The position numbers and the translations under genes are program-made. A stretch of DNA of 64,000 nt from Corynebacterium rouxii (lineage in GTDB: Bacteria; Actinomycetota; Actinomycetes; Mycobacteriales; Mycobacteriaceae), in the NCBI RefSeq assembly GCF_902702935.1, contig NZ_LR738855.1:806001-870000 (forward strand), given 5' to 3'. The notes under the pieces were generated by a model. The model had not been told where the DNA came from. It saw only the letters and a program-made list of their open reading frames with translations, and searched no databases. Numbering within the stretch: the stretch's first letter is position 1; each line of letters begins with the position of its first letter. This document shows positions 26,448 to 35,563 of the stretch, in pieces.

Positions 26448-28262
26448 TCAACTAACTTGCTGGAGGATGCTCACGGAGAGAGGCGCGACCGTCCACGAGT
26501 TCGTTTCGACCTGTTTGTCCGTGGGGAACACGTGGTCGTCGAGAAGCACTGCGAAGCGCCCCTCCGTGGGGATCGAGCATGGGTGTGTTGAGAAGTTGAT
26601 AGCGACGGTGGTTTGTTTCCCCACGGAGTAGGTGAGGAAGTCACCGCTTACGTGCGTTGCTTCGTAGAGCTCGTTGATGTTGTCGTATGTGGTGGGGAAC
26701 AGCTCGGTGTGGGTTTTTCGGAAGTTGTTGAGGTTGCGAAGGAGCTGGACGCTGTGGGGGTGTTGTGCGGCGCGGTCGTAGTCGATGGCGTTGATGTGGT
26801 CGGGTGAGTTGTAGGAGTTTTCGATGTTGTTTTTTGTGCGTGCGAATTCTTGCCCTGCGTGGATGAAGGTGATTCCGCAGGCGAGGTATTGGATGGTGGT
26901 GGCGAGTTGGCAGCGTCGGATGAGTTCGTCGTGAGGCGCGTCGGGTAGGAGGTGGTGGAGGCGGTCGTAGAGGGTGTGGTTGTCGTGGGCTTCGACGTAG
27001 TTGACGGTGTGGTTGGCGCTGGTGAAGTTGAGTCCTGGGAGGTGTTGGGCGCCTTTGATGTTGTTGAAGAGGGTCCACATGTGTTCGGGGTTGTGGTCGC
27101 CGGTGAGTAGTCCGCGGGAGTTGGAGCGGAATGTGCTTCCTTTGAGGGTGTCGCGGAGGGAGTCGTTGAAGTGGGCGATGCGTGGCATGTGGGCAGCGTT
27201 GTGTTGGTTGGCTGGGAGGATGTGTCGCGGGTGGTTGCCGAGGTTCCAGCCTTCGCCGAGGATGATGATGGAGGGGTCGATGGCGTCGAGGGCTGTGCGG
27301 ATGGCGTTCATGGTGTCGACGTCGTGGATGCCCATGAGGTCGAATCGGAAGCCGTCGAGGCCGTATTCGGTGGCCCAGTGGGTGACGGAGTCGATGATGA
27401 ACTTGCGCATCATGGGGTTTTCGGAGGCGGTTTCGTTGCCGCAGAAGGTGCCGTCGTGGAAGGTGCCGTCGTCGGTCATTCGGAAGTAGTGACCGGGGGC
27501 GGTGCGTTCGAGTGGGGAAGTGGTGGTGTCGTAGACGTGGTTGTAGACGACGTCCATGATGACGCGCAGGCCTGCGTCGTGAAGCGTGCGGATGGTGTGT
27601 TTGAGCTCGTCGATACGCGCGAAGGGGTCGTGGGGGTTGCTGGAGTAGGAGCCTTCGGGCGCGTTGTAATTCATGGGGTCGTAGCCCCAGTTGTATTGGG
27701 CGTTGTAGCTGAGGTCGCCGGTTTCGTCGACGGAGCCGAAGTCGAAAATCGGTAGGAGCTGGATGTGGGTGACTCCGAGGCTCAGGATGTAGTCGAGGCC
27801 ACTGGGGTTGCCAGCGGTGGTGTGGGTGTCGCGTTCGGTTAGCCCGAGGAAGCGACCTTTGTTGTGGATTCCGCTGTTGGGGGCAATGCTCAGGTCGCGT
27901 ACGTGTGCTTCATAAATGATGGCGTCAGTGGGCGCGGTGAAGGCTGGCATGCGAGGCACAGGGGTGGATTGCGTGACGACGACCCCATGCGTTCCGTTAG
28001 CCGTGACCGTCCGAGCATAAGGGTCTACCGATTCTGTAGTTTCCCCACGGAAGGAAAGGCCGTAACGATAACGTTGTCCGTGGCAATCACCATCGAGTTT
28101 TGCTTCCCACACCCCATCGCCGATGGGGTGCATGCTCACGGTGCGGTCTTCGATGAGGAGGTCGACGGTTGCAGCGTCGGGGGACCAGACTCGAAAACAG
28201 GTGTCCCCGTGGGGAGTGAGGAAGGCACCGAGTTGGCCGGTGTAGGAGTTGGTTGTGATCAT
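26448..28262 (-). CDS. pulA: type I pullulanase (glycogen/alpha-glucan debranching, GH13)
   Basis: Hydrolyses alpha-1,6 branches. An N-terminal CBM48-like region (LGAFLTPHGDTCFRVWSPDA) precedes the GH13 barrel. The pullulanase signature YNWGYDPMNYNAPEG is present. Catalytic residues are the aspartate of GFRFDLMGIHD, the glutamate of IILGEGWNLG and the aspartate of VEAHDNHTLY. At 604 residues, with no signal peptide, it is an intracellular form and probably serves glycogen breakdown. A GAAGGAGA ribosome binding site precedes the ATG, itself preceded by the iterated motif at 28279-28289. Confidence 0.9.
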   Translation of the reverse strand: MITTNSYTGQLGAFLTPHGDTCFRVWSPDAATVDLLIEDRTVSMHPIGDGVWEAKLDGDCHGQRYRYGLSFRGETTESVDPYARTVTANGTHGVVVTQSTPVPRMPAFTAPTDAIIYEAHVRDLSIAPNSGIHNKGRFLGLTERDTHTTAGNPSGLDYILSLGVTHIQLLPIFDFGSVDETGDLSYNAQYNWGYDPMNYNAPEGSYSSNPHDPFARIDELKHTIRTLHDAGLRVIMDVVYNHVYDTTTSPLERTAPGHYFRMTDDGTFHDGTFCGNETASENPMMRKFIIDSVTHWATEYGLDGFRFDLMGIHDVDTMNAIRTALDAIDPSIIILGEGWNLGNHPRHILPANQHNAAHMPRIAHFNDSLRDTLKGSTFRSNSRGLLTGDHNPEHMWTLFNNIKGAQHLPGLNFTSANHTVNYVEAHDNHTLYDRLHHLLPDAPHDELIRRCQLATTIQYLACGITFIHAGQEFARTKNNIENSYNSPDHINAIDYDRAAQHPHSVQLLRNLNNFRKTHTELFPTTYDNINELYEATHVSGDFLTYSVGKQTTVAINFSTHPCSIPTEGRFAVLLDDHVFPTDKQVETNSWTVAPLSVSILQQVS

Positions 28263-28330
28263 GGTGGGGTTCTCCTTCCCGTGGGGAAACTATGCAGTTG
28301 TTTATTGTCTCATGAGGGGTGGGTGGAGTG

Positions 28331-28370
28331 AGAAAAATCCCGCGTGCAAGGTATTCGCGCGCGGGATTGT
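28331..28370 (-). terminator. rho-independent terminator of prs
   Basis: AATCCCGCG pairs with CGCGGGATT around a variable GC-rich loop and is followed on the minus strand by TTT. It lies 16 bases past the prs stop. Confidence 0.85.
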
Positions 28371-28385
28371 GTGTTCCGTGAGAGG

Positions 28386-29366
28386 TTAAGCTTGGCCCTC
28401 GAAGAGGGTGGTCACAGAGCCGTTTTCGAAAATTTCGTGGATGGTCTTTGCCAGCAGTGGTGCGATGGACAAGACAGTGAGGTTGTCCCAGCCTTCGGTG
28501 GATTGTGGCAAGGTGTCGGTGGTGATGACTTCCTTTGCACCGCACTGGGAGAGGCGTTCGCGGGCTGGGCCGGAGAATACGCCATGGGTGCAGGCGATGA
28601 TGACGTCTTCGGCACCGGCGTCGCGAAGGACTCCAACTGCGCCGGCGATGGTTCCGCCGGTGTCGATCATGTCGTCGAGAAGGATGGCGGTTTTGCCAGC
28701 TACGTCGCCGACGACGCGGTTGGCGACGACTTCGTTGGCAACGTCAACGGAGCGGGTCTTGTGGACGAATGCCATGGGGGCGTCGCCCAGTGTGTTGGCC
28801 CACTTTTCAGCGACCTTAACGCGGCCGGCGTCTGGGGAGACGACAACGACGTTGTCGAGATCGTACTTGCCCTTGATGTAGTCCGTGAGGATTGGCATCG
28901 CGTGCATGTGGTCGACTGGACCGTCGAAGAAGCCTTGGATCTGGTCGGTGTGCAGGTCGACGGAGACGATGCGGTCCGCGCCGGCGGTGCGGAGCAGATC
29001 TGCGACGAGGCGAGCGGAGATGGGCTCGCGGCCGCGGTGCTTCTTGTCCTGACGTGCGTAAGGGTAGAACGGCAGGATTGCAGTGATGCGCTTGGCGGAT
29101 CCACGCTTGAGGGCGTCGATCATGATGAGCTGCTCCATGAGCCACTTGTTGAGTGGCTGGGTGTGTGACTGGAGGACGAATGCGTCGCAGCCACGGACGG
29201 ACTCTTCGAAGCGGACGAAGATTTCACCGTTGGCAAAGTCGCGTGCGGTGGTTGGGGTGATTTCTACGCCCAGTTCCTTTGCGACGGCGTCGGCAAGCTC
29301 TGGGTGGGCGCGACCAGTGAATACCATCAAATTCTTCTGGTTCGCGGTCCAGTTGTGCGAAGTCAT
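28386..29366 (-). CDS. prs: ribose-phosphate pyrophosphokinase (PRPP synthetase)
   Basis: Makes PRPP from ribose 5-phosphate and ATP for nucleotide, histidine, tryptophan and NAD synthesis, and in actinobacteria also for decaprenylphosphoryl arabinose. Class I motifs are visible: PYARQDKKHRGREPIS in the catalytic flexible loop region, DLHTDQIQGFFDGPVDH for metal binding, VVVSPDAGRVKVAE, and the PRPP loop LLDDMIDTGGTIAGA. Length 326 is normal. The start lies 8 bases after the glmU stop, and its ribosome binding site AAGGAAGG lies within the 3' end of glmU, so the two genes are coupled. Confidence 0.96.
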   Translation of the reverse strand: MTSHNWTANQKNLMVFTGRAHPELADAVAKELGVEITPTTARDFANGEIFVRFEESVRGCDAFVLQSHTQPLNKWLMEQLIMIDALKRGSAKRITAILPFYPYARQDKKHRGREPISARLVADLLRTAGADRIVSVDLHTDQIQGFFDGPVDHMHAMPILTDYIKGKYDLDNVVVVSPDAGRVKVAEKWANTLGDAPMAFVHKTRSVDVANEVVANRVVGDVAGKTAILLDDMIDTGGTIAGAVGVLRDAGAEDVIIACTHGVFSGPARERLSQCGAKEVITTDTLPQSTEGWDNLTVLSIAPLLAKTIHEIFENGSVTTLFEGQA

Positions 29367-29374
29367 GTTTTCGC

Positions 29375-30838
29375 TTAACCTTCCTTGGTTTCGTGGGCAT
29401 GTGCCTGACGGGCGGCATCGGCAGCTGGAGTGCCAGGGCGGTTCTTTTCCACCCAGCCTTCAATGTTGCGTTGTTTGCCGCCGGAGACGACGAGTGCTCC
29501 CGCGGGAACATCCTCTTTAATTACTGTACCTGCTCCAGAGTATGCGCCGTCACCCACGGTGACTGGAGCGATAAACATGGTGTCGGAGCCGGTGCGTACA
29601 TGGGAGCCAATTGTGGTGTGGTGTTTGTTCACGCCGTCGTAGTTCACAAAGACGCTGGAGGCTCCGATGTTGGATTCTTCCCCCACGGTGGCGTCGCCGA
29701 TGTAAGTCAGGTGTGGCACCTTGGAACCGCGTCCAATCTGGGCGTTCTTGGCTTCGACGAAGCCACCGAGCTTGCCGTTTTCGCCTACCACGGTTCCTGG
29801 GCGGATGTAGGTGAAGGGGCCAATGTTGGCGTGTGCGCCGATTTCGGAGTCGAATCCGTGGGTGCGAATCACGTGTGCTTCTTCGCCGATGACCATGTTG
29901 GTCAAGGTGGTGTCGGGACCAATCACACAGTTGTCGGCGATGGTTGTTCTCCCCAAAAGTTGGGTACCCGGATGGATAATAACGTCACGTCCGATGGTGA
30001 CTTCGGAGTCGATCCATGTGGTGTCGGGGTCAACGATGGTGGCACCGTTGCGCATGGCATCTTCGACGAGACGCTGGTTAAGGATTTTTCCTGCTTGGGC
30101 AAGCTGAACGCGATCGTTGACTCCGGCGAGTTCACGGTGATCGTGTGCGCGGTACGCGCGAACGGGGTGGCCTTCGGTGCGGGCGATGCTTAAAACATCG
30201 GTGAGGTAGAGCTCGCCTTGGGCGTTATTGGAATCTAATTTGCCGAGGCTGGAGCGCAAAATGGCGGAATCGAAAGCAAAAACACCAGAGTTGACTTCGG
30301 TGATCTTGAGGGTTTCTTCATCACCGTCTTTTTGCTCAACAATGGCTGTGACTTCGCCTTCGTCGTTACGTACGATGCGGCCATAGCCGGTGGGATCGTC
30401 AAGCGACATGGTCAGTACTGTGACGGCCGTGGGGACGGCGGTGTGGGCGTCGACAAGCGAGCGAAGCGTTTCGGATCGCAACAATGGGACGTCGCCGTTA
30501 GTGACCACGACGGTGCCTTCGAAGCCTTCGAGTTTGTGCATCGCGCATTGAACAGCATGGCCAGTGCCGTTTTGTTGCTCTTGGACCGCTACGGAGATTT
30601 CGCAGCCCACGGTGGCAGCAACGGCCTCGACCTCGGGGCGGACTTGCTCACGACGATGTCCGATGACTGCCACGATGCGCTGTGGGCTTAATCCTGCTGC
30701 TGCGTGCAGGGAATGCGCCAGCAGCGAACGACCACCGATCGAGTGCAAAGTTTTTTGTTTTGCGGATTTCATTCGGGTGCCAGCTCCGGCCGCTAACACG
30801 ATCACTGCGCTGGAATGGGGATTGCTCACAGGTGACAT
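29375..30838 (-). CDS. glmU: bifunctional GlmU: N-acetylglucosamine-1-phosphate uridyltransferase / glucosamine-1-phosphate acetyltransferase
   Basis: Makes UDP-N-acetylglucosamine for peptidoglycan. The N-terminal pyrophosphorylase domain has [26 protein letters not shown] and NGDVPLLR. The C-terminal left-handed beta-helix (from about residue 255) has the hexapeptide repeats and the acetyltransferase residues in [25 protein letters not shown] and VNYDG. The ATG at 30838 has AAGGAG just upstream; the longer open frame to 30958 is not coding. Product 487 residues. It is followed by prs as in other corynebacteria. Confidence 0.96.
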   Translation of the reverse strand: MSPVSNPHSSAVIVLAAGAGTRMKSAKQKTLHSIGGRSLLAHSLHAAAGLSPQRIVAVIGHRREQVRPEVEAVAATVGCEISVAVQEQQNGTGHAVQCAMHKLEGFEGTVVVTNGDVPLLRSETLRSLVDAHTAVPTAVTVLTMSLDDPTGYGRIVRNDEGEVTAIVEQKDGDEETLKITEVNSGVFAFDSAILRSSLGKLDSNNAQGELYLTDVLSIARTEGHPVRAYRAHDHRELAGVNDRVQLAQAGKILNQRLVEDAMRNGATIVDPDTTWIDSEVTIGRDVIIHPGTQLLGRTTIADNCVIGPDTTLTNMVIGEEAHVIRTHGFDSEIGAHANIGPFTYIRPGTVVGENGKLGGFVEAKNAQIGRGSKVPHLTYIGDATVGEESNIGASSVFVNYDGVNKHHTTIGSHVRTGSDTMFIAPVTVGDGAYSGAGTVIKEDVPAGALVVSGGKQRNIEGWVEKNRPGTPAADAARQAHAHETKEG

Positions 30839-30914
30839 ACTCCTTGGAGAGACAAAGTCAGGTGGCGGACTATTCCGTCGCCACCGCGTCTGATAATTAG
30901 TGTGCCGTACTAGC

Positions 30915-31802
30915 TTATAGCGATGACTCAGTGCACGAAAGCTCACGCGCCACTGCAACCAATTGTGCGGCAGCAGGAGGAAGGGCTCGTGGCCCTGACC
31001 ACACAGCAGTCAGGGGACGGGTGAGGTCGATTCCCTCCGTGGGGATTCGTGTGAGCGATCCTGCAGCTAGATCGTCTTTAACTACCGTATGCGATAAAAC
31101 TGCTGGGGCTGATCCGGATAAGACTGCGGAACGAACCGCGGCATTGGAAGAAACTTCTAGTTTGATCAGCGGCGGCTGCCCTAAGGCACGCTCCAAGCAG
31201 ATTCGTGTTCCGGATCCTTTCTCGCGGTTTATTAATGGTGTGGTGGATAGATCTGTGGCGGTGACGCGGTCGCACTGTGCCATGGGGTGGTCGGGTGTGC
31301 ACACCACGATGAGCTCGTCGTGTGCAACCACACTGTGATGGATTCCGGCGCTAAATTCGGGGGCTTCGATGAATCCGAGGTCCCATTGACGGCGGTGGAG
31401 TCCCGCGACAACTTCTGAGCTGTTAGTGGTGGTTAAAGCCAGCACTGGACCGCCCCAGGCGTGGAGCCAGTGTGGGAGTAGGTGATCGGCGATGGTGTTG
31501 CTGGCAGCGATTCGTAGCCCCACGGGGGAGCCGCCGAGGTTTCGGGTGGCTGCTTCGAGGTCACGGTATCCGCGGATGATGGCTCGGGCATGGTGGACGA
31601 CGGTGTGACCAGCGGTGGTGAGGGTGGTGCCTTGTGGGCCACGGTCGAGAAGCTGGGCGCCTAGGCGTTGTTCGGCGCGGGTGAGGGATCGGCTGGCATT
31701 TGCTTGCGACGTTCCCACGATGTCCGCAGCGGCGCTCACGCTGCCGTATTCGTCTACTGCAATGAGGAGTGCGAGTGCTGCGGGCTCGACGAAAGTTTTC
31801 AC
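30915..31802 (-). CDS. LysR family transcriptional regulator
   Basis: The winged helix-turn-helix is at the N-terminus ([37 protein letters not shown]), followed by a periplasmic-binding-type effector domain with [15 protein letters not shown] core ([13 protein letters not shown]). I place the start at GTG 31802 rather than 31811, because TAGAGT (31810-31815) lies 7 bases before it and would put the longer form upstream of the transcript start. It is divergent from the TDT-family transporter gene, starting 96 bases away, which is a likely target. Effector unknown. Confidence 0.87.
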   Translation of the reverse strand: MKTFVEPAALALLIAVDEYGSVSAAADIVGTSQANASRSLTRAEQRLGAQLLDRGPQGTTLTTAGHTVVHHARAIIRGYRDLEAATRNLGGSPVGLRIAASNTIADHLLPHWLHAWGGPVLALTTTNSSEVVAGLHRRQWDLGFIEAPEFSAGIHHSVVAHDELIVVCTPDHPMAQCDRVTATDLSTTPLINREKGSGTRICLERALGQPPLIKLEVSSNAAVRSAVLSGSAPAVLSHTVVKDDLAAGSLTRIPTEGIDLTRPLTAVWSGPRALPPAAAQLVAVARELSCTESSL

Positions 31803-31809
31803 GTGTGTC

Positions 31810-31815
31810 ACTCTA
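31810..31815 (-). promoter_or_regulatory. -10 hexamer of a leaderless promoter for the LysR gene
   Basis: TAGAGT on the minus strand ends 7 bases before the GTG at 31802. Inference from spacing. Confidence 0.5.
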
Positions 31816-31898
31816 CCAAGGGGTATATCCGGTGCACATGGGGGAGTGAATAACGTGTGTTACCACTGTTCCATCAACGCGTGCCACAGTAATGATTC

Positions 31899-32978
31899 GT
31901 GAATAACAACCCGCTTGCTTCTTCTACCCAGCCGCAACCCCTTCCCGTGCCTGGGCCTGGTCCTGTGTGGTTCCCGTCCGTGATGGGTACGGGCATTTTG
32001 GCAAACTTGTTGCAGACCCATGCAGGGCGTCTGCCCGGTGCACATGGCCTAGCCCTGCTGGTCTTGATTGTGGCGTGGGCATTGCTGTTGTTTTTAAGCG
32101 TTGGTTTTATTGTTCGCGTGATGCGCGATTCGCAGGTTTTTACGGCTTCGGTTCGTGCGATGACGGCGCTACCGTTTTGGTCCACAGTGTCGATGGGCTA
32201 TTTGTCTGTGGGGTCGGCGTCCACAGTGGTCATTCCGTCATATTTGCCGCAGTGGCACGATTTGGTTTGGGTAGTAAATACGTGGATGTGGATGTTTGGA
32301 ACTGCCGTCGGCGTATCTACGGCGCTGGTTTTTGCGTTCCGACTTATTGGAGTAGATCGTGGTGATCCCACGACTGTGTGGGGGCTGGCAGTGGTGGGGC
32401 CGATGGTGTCGTCGACTACTGGCGCTAATTTGGCTGCGCACGTTCCCCACGGGGTGGTGTTGTGGCTGCAGGTGGCCTCGGCGGCGTGTTTCTTCTTGTC
32501 GTTTTATGTGGGTTCTGTGATTTTCTCGTGTGCGTATCACCACTTTTGGCGGGTTGCTACGATCCCTGTTGCTGCTTCGGCGTCGGCTTGGATTCCTTTG
32601 GGCATAGTGGGGCAGTCCACGGCAGCGGCTCAGGCGATGGCATTGCAAGCAGAGCATGTTCTTCTCCAGGGATTTGGTCATTCAGTCCATCAGATTGCGC
32701 ACACCTATGGCTGGATTATGTTTGTGGTCGGTATTCCTATGGTGGCGTGGGCGTGTGCGATTACGATTCGCGGTTTTCGCAAGCGTATGCCGTTTAGCCC
32801 AGGTTGGTGGGCGTTGACATTCCCCATCGGTACGTTGGCGTTGGGGGCTACGTTGCTTGGTGCGGGTACTCAGATTCAACCCTTGGTGTGGCTGGGTGCG
32901 ATGGGGACGTTGTGCCTTGTGGGGACGGTGACGTTGTGCTTAGTGGCGTCGGCACGCGCGGTGCTGCGTGGGAGCTGA
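31899..32978 (+). CDS. TDT family transporter (TehA/SLAC1-like)
   Basis: About ten hydrophobic segments in 359 residues, beginning with PVWFPSVMGTGILANLLQ, the pattern of the tellurite-resistance/dicarboxylate transporter family (TehA, Mae1, SLAC1). TDT proteins form channels or carriers for anions such as dicarboxylates, sulfite or nitrate. The start is GTG at 31899 with no clear ribosome binding site. A divergent LysR gene suggests inducible expression. Substrate not assignable from sequence. The end lies 7 bases before the next gene, so they may be co-transcribed. Confidence 0.83.
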   Translation: MNNNPLASSTQPQPLPVPGPGPVWFPSVMGTGILANLLQTHAGRLPGAHGLALLVLIVAWALLLFLSVGFIVRVMRDSQVFTASVRAMTALPFWSTVSMGYLSVGSASTVVIPSYLPQWHDLVWVVNTWMWMFGTAVGVSTALVFAFRLIGVDRGDPTTVWGLAVVGPMVSSTTGANLAAHVPHGVVLWLQVASAACFFLSFYVGSVIFSCAYHHFWRVATIPVAASASAWIPLGIVGQSTAAAQAMALQAEHVLLQGFGHSVHQIAHTYGWIMFVVGIPMVAWACAITIRGFRKRMPFSPGWWALTFPIGTLALGATLLGAGTQIQPLVWLGAMGTLCLVGTVTLCLVASARAVLRGS

Positions 32979-32985
32979 TCTCCGT

Positions 32986-33927
32986 ATGATGGGGCTTGTG
33001 AAGTACTTCATGGGCCCACATGTATGGCAGCGCACGATTGCTGATCTTGATGCGCTGGGGCATCAGCGCGTCGATATGCTTGAGCAGGCTGAGGCTTACA
33101 TTAATACGGAGCCGCGTCCGCAGCGGATCCCTAAAATCCCCGAGTCGGTCGGTTTTGTGCAGCATTGTTTTACAGGCGTTAACCAGCTTATCGACGCCCA
33201 TGTGATCACCGATACTGGGGTTCGCTGGGCGAATATGGCCGGTGGCTTTGCGCAACCGGTTGCTGAGTCAGCTTTGGCGCTCATGCTTTCGCAGGCGCAT
33301 CATCATAAGGCTTTTGCACTCGCGGGAACGTGGCGGGTAGCCCGCGATCTTGACCGAAGCCAGCAGTGGCTACATTCGGTAGGGGAACCGCGTTGCGTGG
33401 TGATCTTTGGTGCGGGTGGAATTGCACAGGAATTGATCCGGTTGCTTCAGCCCTTCGGCGTGCATGTTATTGCTGTGAATCGTTCAGGACGTGGTGTTGC
33501 TGGCGCTAATGAGACATTCGCTATGAAAGATGCGCATGGGCTCTGGTCACGAGGGGATTTTATCGTCAATATTTTACCGCTGACGAACGAAACAAAGAGT
33601 TTGGTCAATCGCGAAGTGTTTGCACAAATGAAGCCCTCGGCGATCTTTATCAACGTGGGGCGTGGTGCCACTGTTGTAACCGACGACCTTGTCGACGCAC
33701 TACGTCGTGGAGTTATCGCCGGTGCAGGTCTAGAAGTGGTCGACCCCGAGCCGTTGCCAGATTCCCACCCGCTACACAGTATGCCGAACTGTACGATCAC
33801 TCCGCATATGGCAGCTTCTGATCATGTAGCCGAACTTCATGTGGCGCGAATCTTTGATGCAAATGCCCAAGCTTTTACCCGTGGGGAAACGATGCCAACG
33901 GAGGTGAATCCGCACTTAGGTTATTAG
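32986..33927 (+). CDS. D-isomer specific 2-hydroxyacid dehydrogenase
   Basis: NAD-dependent oxidoreductase of the formate/glycerate dehydrogenase fold, 313 residues from the ATG at 32986. The NAD loop is [17 protein letters not shown]. Active-site positions appear in NVGRGATVV (arginine nearby), [14 protein letters not shown] (glutamate) and ITPHMAAS (histidine). The amino-terminal substrate domain is short. It follows the TDT transporter by 7 bases, and a shared role in 2-hydroxy or dicarboxylic acid metabolism is plausible but unproven. The longer frame from 32968 lies inside the previous gene. Confidence 0.86.
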   Translation: MMGLVKYFMGPHVWQRTIADLDALGHQRVDMLEQAEAYINTEPRPQRIPKIPESVGFVQHCFTGVNQLIDAHVITDTGVRWANMAGGFAQPVAESALALMLSQAHHHKAFALAGTWRVARDLDRSQQWLHSVGEPRCVVIFGAGGIAQELIRLLQPFGVHVIAVNRSGRGVAGANETFAMKDAHGLWSRGDFIVNILPLTNETKSLVNREVFAQMKPSAIFINVGRGATVVTDDLVDALRRGVIAGAGLEVVDPEPLPDSHPLHSMPNCTITPHMAASDHVAELHVARIFDANAQAFTRGETMPTEVNPHLGY

Positions 33928-33952
33928 GCGCAGGTGTGTACGGTTAACTCTT

Positions 33953-35563
33953 ATGCAATGGCGTCTTTTTACTCGGCCGAATCAGGTTCCTCCACGCATG
34001 GTGACGTGGTCGTGGCTTGCGCCGGCCACCCCCTCGATTAGTCGTGACTGCCTGCCGCCTCGTGGATGGGGGTCGGGGCCGAAGGCAGCATGGTCAGTAT
34101 TGTGGATGTACCCGTGGGTTAGCGTGTACACGGTAGCTGTGATGATCGCTTCGTCGTTGGCGTCGGTGGGAGTGTCGGCGGTGATTGGCCGCGCGGTTGA
34201 CGGCACGCTGGGCAGCGGAACGCTTGCCGACGCTCTAGCTCCGATGGCTGGTGTCGCAGCCTTTTTATGGATGGTGTATCTGTGTGAGTCCACTGCTGAT
34301 GCAGTGACTGAGATCGCTATTCAGCGCGGTGTTCACCATGTTCGTTTCGCACTGGTGCGACGTCTTTCTACCTCTCATCCGAGCGATCTCACCCCAGGTC
34401 AGCTGTTAAATACCGTGGACGAGGATGTCCAACAGTTGGTCAGCGTGAAGCAGAATTTCAGTTTCCCAGTGGCCATGTTTGCCTATCTTTTGGGCACCGT
34501 GGTGGCGATTGCGCAGTTTTCACTTCCGCTGGGTGCGGCGGTGCTGGGTGGTGGTGTTGCTACGGCGGCAGTGTCTTATTTCACGGGTAAGGCGATTGCA
34601 AAAGTTTCTGGTCAGCGGCGCAATATGGAGTCCAAGTCGGTGTCGTTGGCTACAGATTTAGCCCAAGGTGCGCGCGTGGTTCGCGGCCTGGGCGCAGTCG
34701 ATGCCAGTGAACAGCGTTTCGACGCTGCCACTGCGGCCGCCTTGACGGTTATGCTTCAAGACGCGAAGGTGTTTTCCATTACCACCTTGATTCGCCAAAT
34801 GATCCCGATGATTTTTACTCTCGCGGTGCTGTCCTACGGCGGATGGCTCACGATGCGTGGAGACATTTCTTCGGGGCAGTTCCTCACGGTGACGCTGCTT
34901 GCCGTTCCAGCTCTTTCGATTACGGGATATTCGTTGGGATTTCTTACCGACTTCTGGGCGCGCGCGGTTGCCAGCGGACATCGTATTAACAAGCTGTCGG
35001 AGCAGCTGGCTCAACATCGCCACGGGGAAGCACAACGCAGCGTCCATATTGACTCTGGACTCACAGTTTGGGCGCCTACGACTCCTCGCGCACGAGAAAC
35101 AGTGCACGAACTTACGGAATACCTAGTCCAGCACCGTGGAGCTATTGCTGCACCTCATGCTGTCAGCGTTTTCCAAGGCACACTCACCGACAATATCGAT
35201 CCGTTGCAGCAGCTTTCACCAGAAGAAATAGAGCGGGTGATTGAGGCTAGTTGTAGTACCGATGTTGTTCAACGCCTCGGTGGCGTTCCCCACGGGGGAG
35301 TGCCGAGTGCACTCATCGGAGAATCCGGTCTCAACCTGTCTGGCGGCCAACGCCAACGTGTCGCCTTAGCGCGGGTATTGGGGATGAACCCAGAGATCTT
35401 GATTCTGGATGAGCCAACAACGGGTCTAGATGCTGTGACACTTGATCGTGTGACGGCAGGTGTGAAGGAATTTCGTCAAGGAAAGACCACAATTGTGATT
35501 ACGACTTCGCGGGCGTGGGCGGCGGTAGCCGACACAGTAGTTGGGGATAAGGAACTGGCATAG
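33953..35563 (+). CDS. ABC exporter half-transporter A with degenerate ATP-binding P-loop
   Basis: An ABC type-1 exporter membrane domain (six hydrophobic segments, about residues 45-335) fused to a shortened nucleotide-binding domain. That domain has a canonical signature [17 protein letters not shown] and Walker [13 protein letters not shown], but no Walker A: where GxxGxGKST is expected the chain reads [20 protein letters not shown]. The switch histidine is also replaced (VITTSRAWA). Its stop is directly followed by the partner gene, which has the opposite defects. The pair should form a heterodimer with one working ATP site. TACGGT lies 8 bases before the ATG. Substrate unknown. Confidence 0.88.
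   Translation: MQWRLFTRPNQVPPRMVTWSWLAPATPSISRDCLPPRGWGSGPKAAWSVLWMYPWVSVYTVAVMIASSLASVGVSAVIGRAVDGTLGSGTLADALAPMAGVAAFLWMVYLCESTADAVTEIAIQRGVHHVRFALVRRLSTSHPSDLTPGQLLNTVDEDVQQLVSVKQNFSFPVAMFAYLLGTVVAIAQFSLPLGAAVLGGGVATAAVSYFTGKAIAKVSGQRRNMESKSVSLATDLAQGARVVRGLGAVDASEQRFDAATAAALTVMLQDAKVFSITTLIRQMIPMIFTLAVLSYGGWLTMRGDISSGQFLTVTLLAVPALSITGYSLGFLTDFWARAVASGHRINKLSEQLAQHRHGEAQRSVHIDSGLTVWAPTTPRARETVHELTEYLVQHRGAIAAPHAVSVFQGTLTDNIDPLQQLSPEEIERVIEASCSTDVVQRLGGVPHGGVPSALIGESGLNLSGGQRQRVALARVLGMNPEILILDEPTTGLDAVTLDRVTAGVKEFRQGKTTIVITTSRAWAAVADTVVGDKELA

Noticed and set aside
27171..27755. Plus-strand open frame of 194 codons inside the pullulanase gene
   Set aside because: Valine/glycine-rich shadow of a conserved GH13 sequence on the minus strand, with no start signal.
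28344..29168. Plus-strand open frame of 274 codons across prs
   Set aside because: Shadow of prs; composition is a simple reversal of PRPP synthetase codons.
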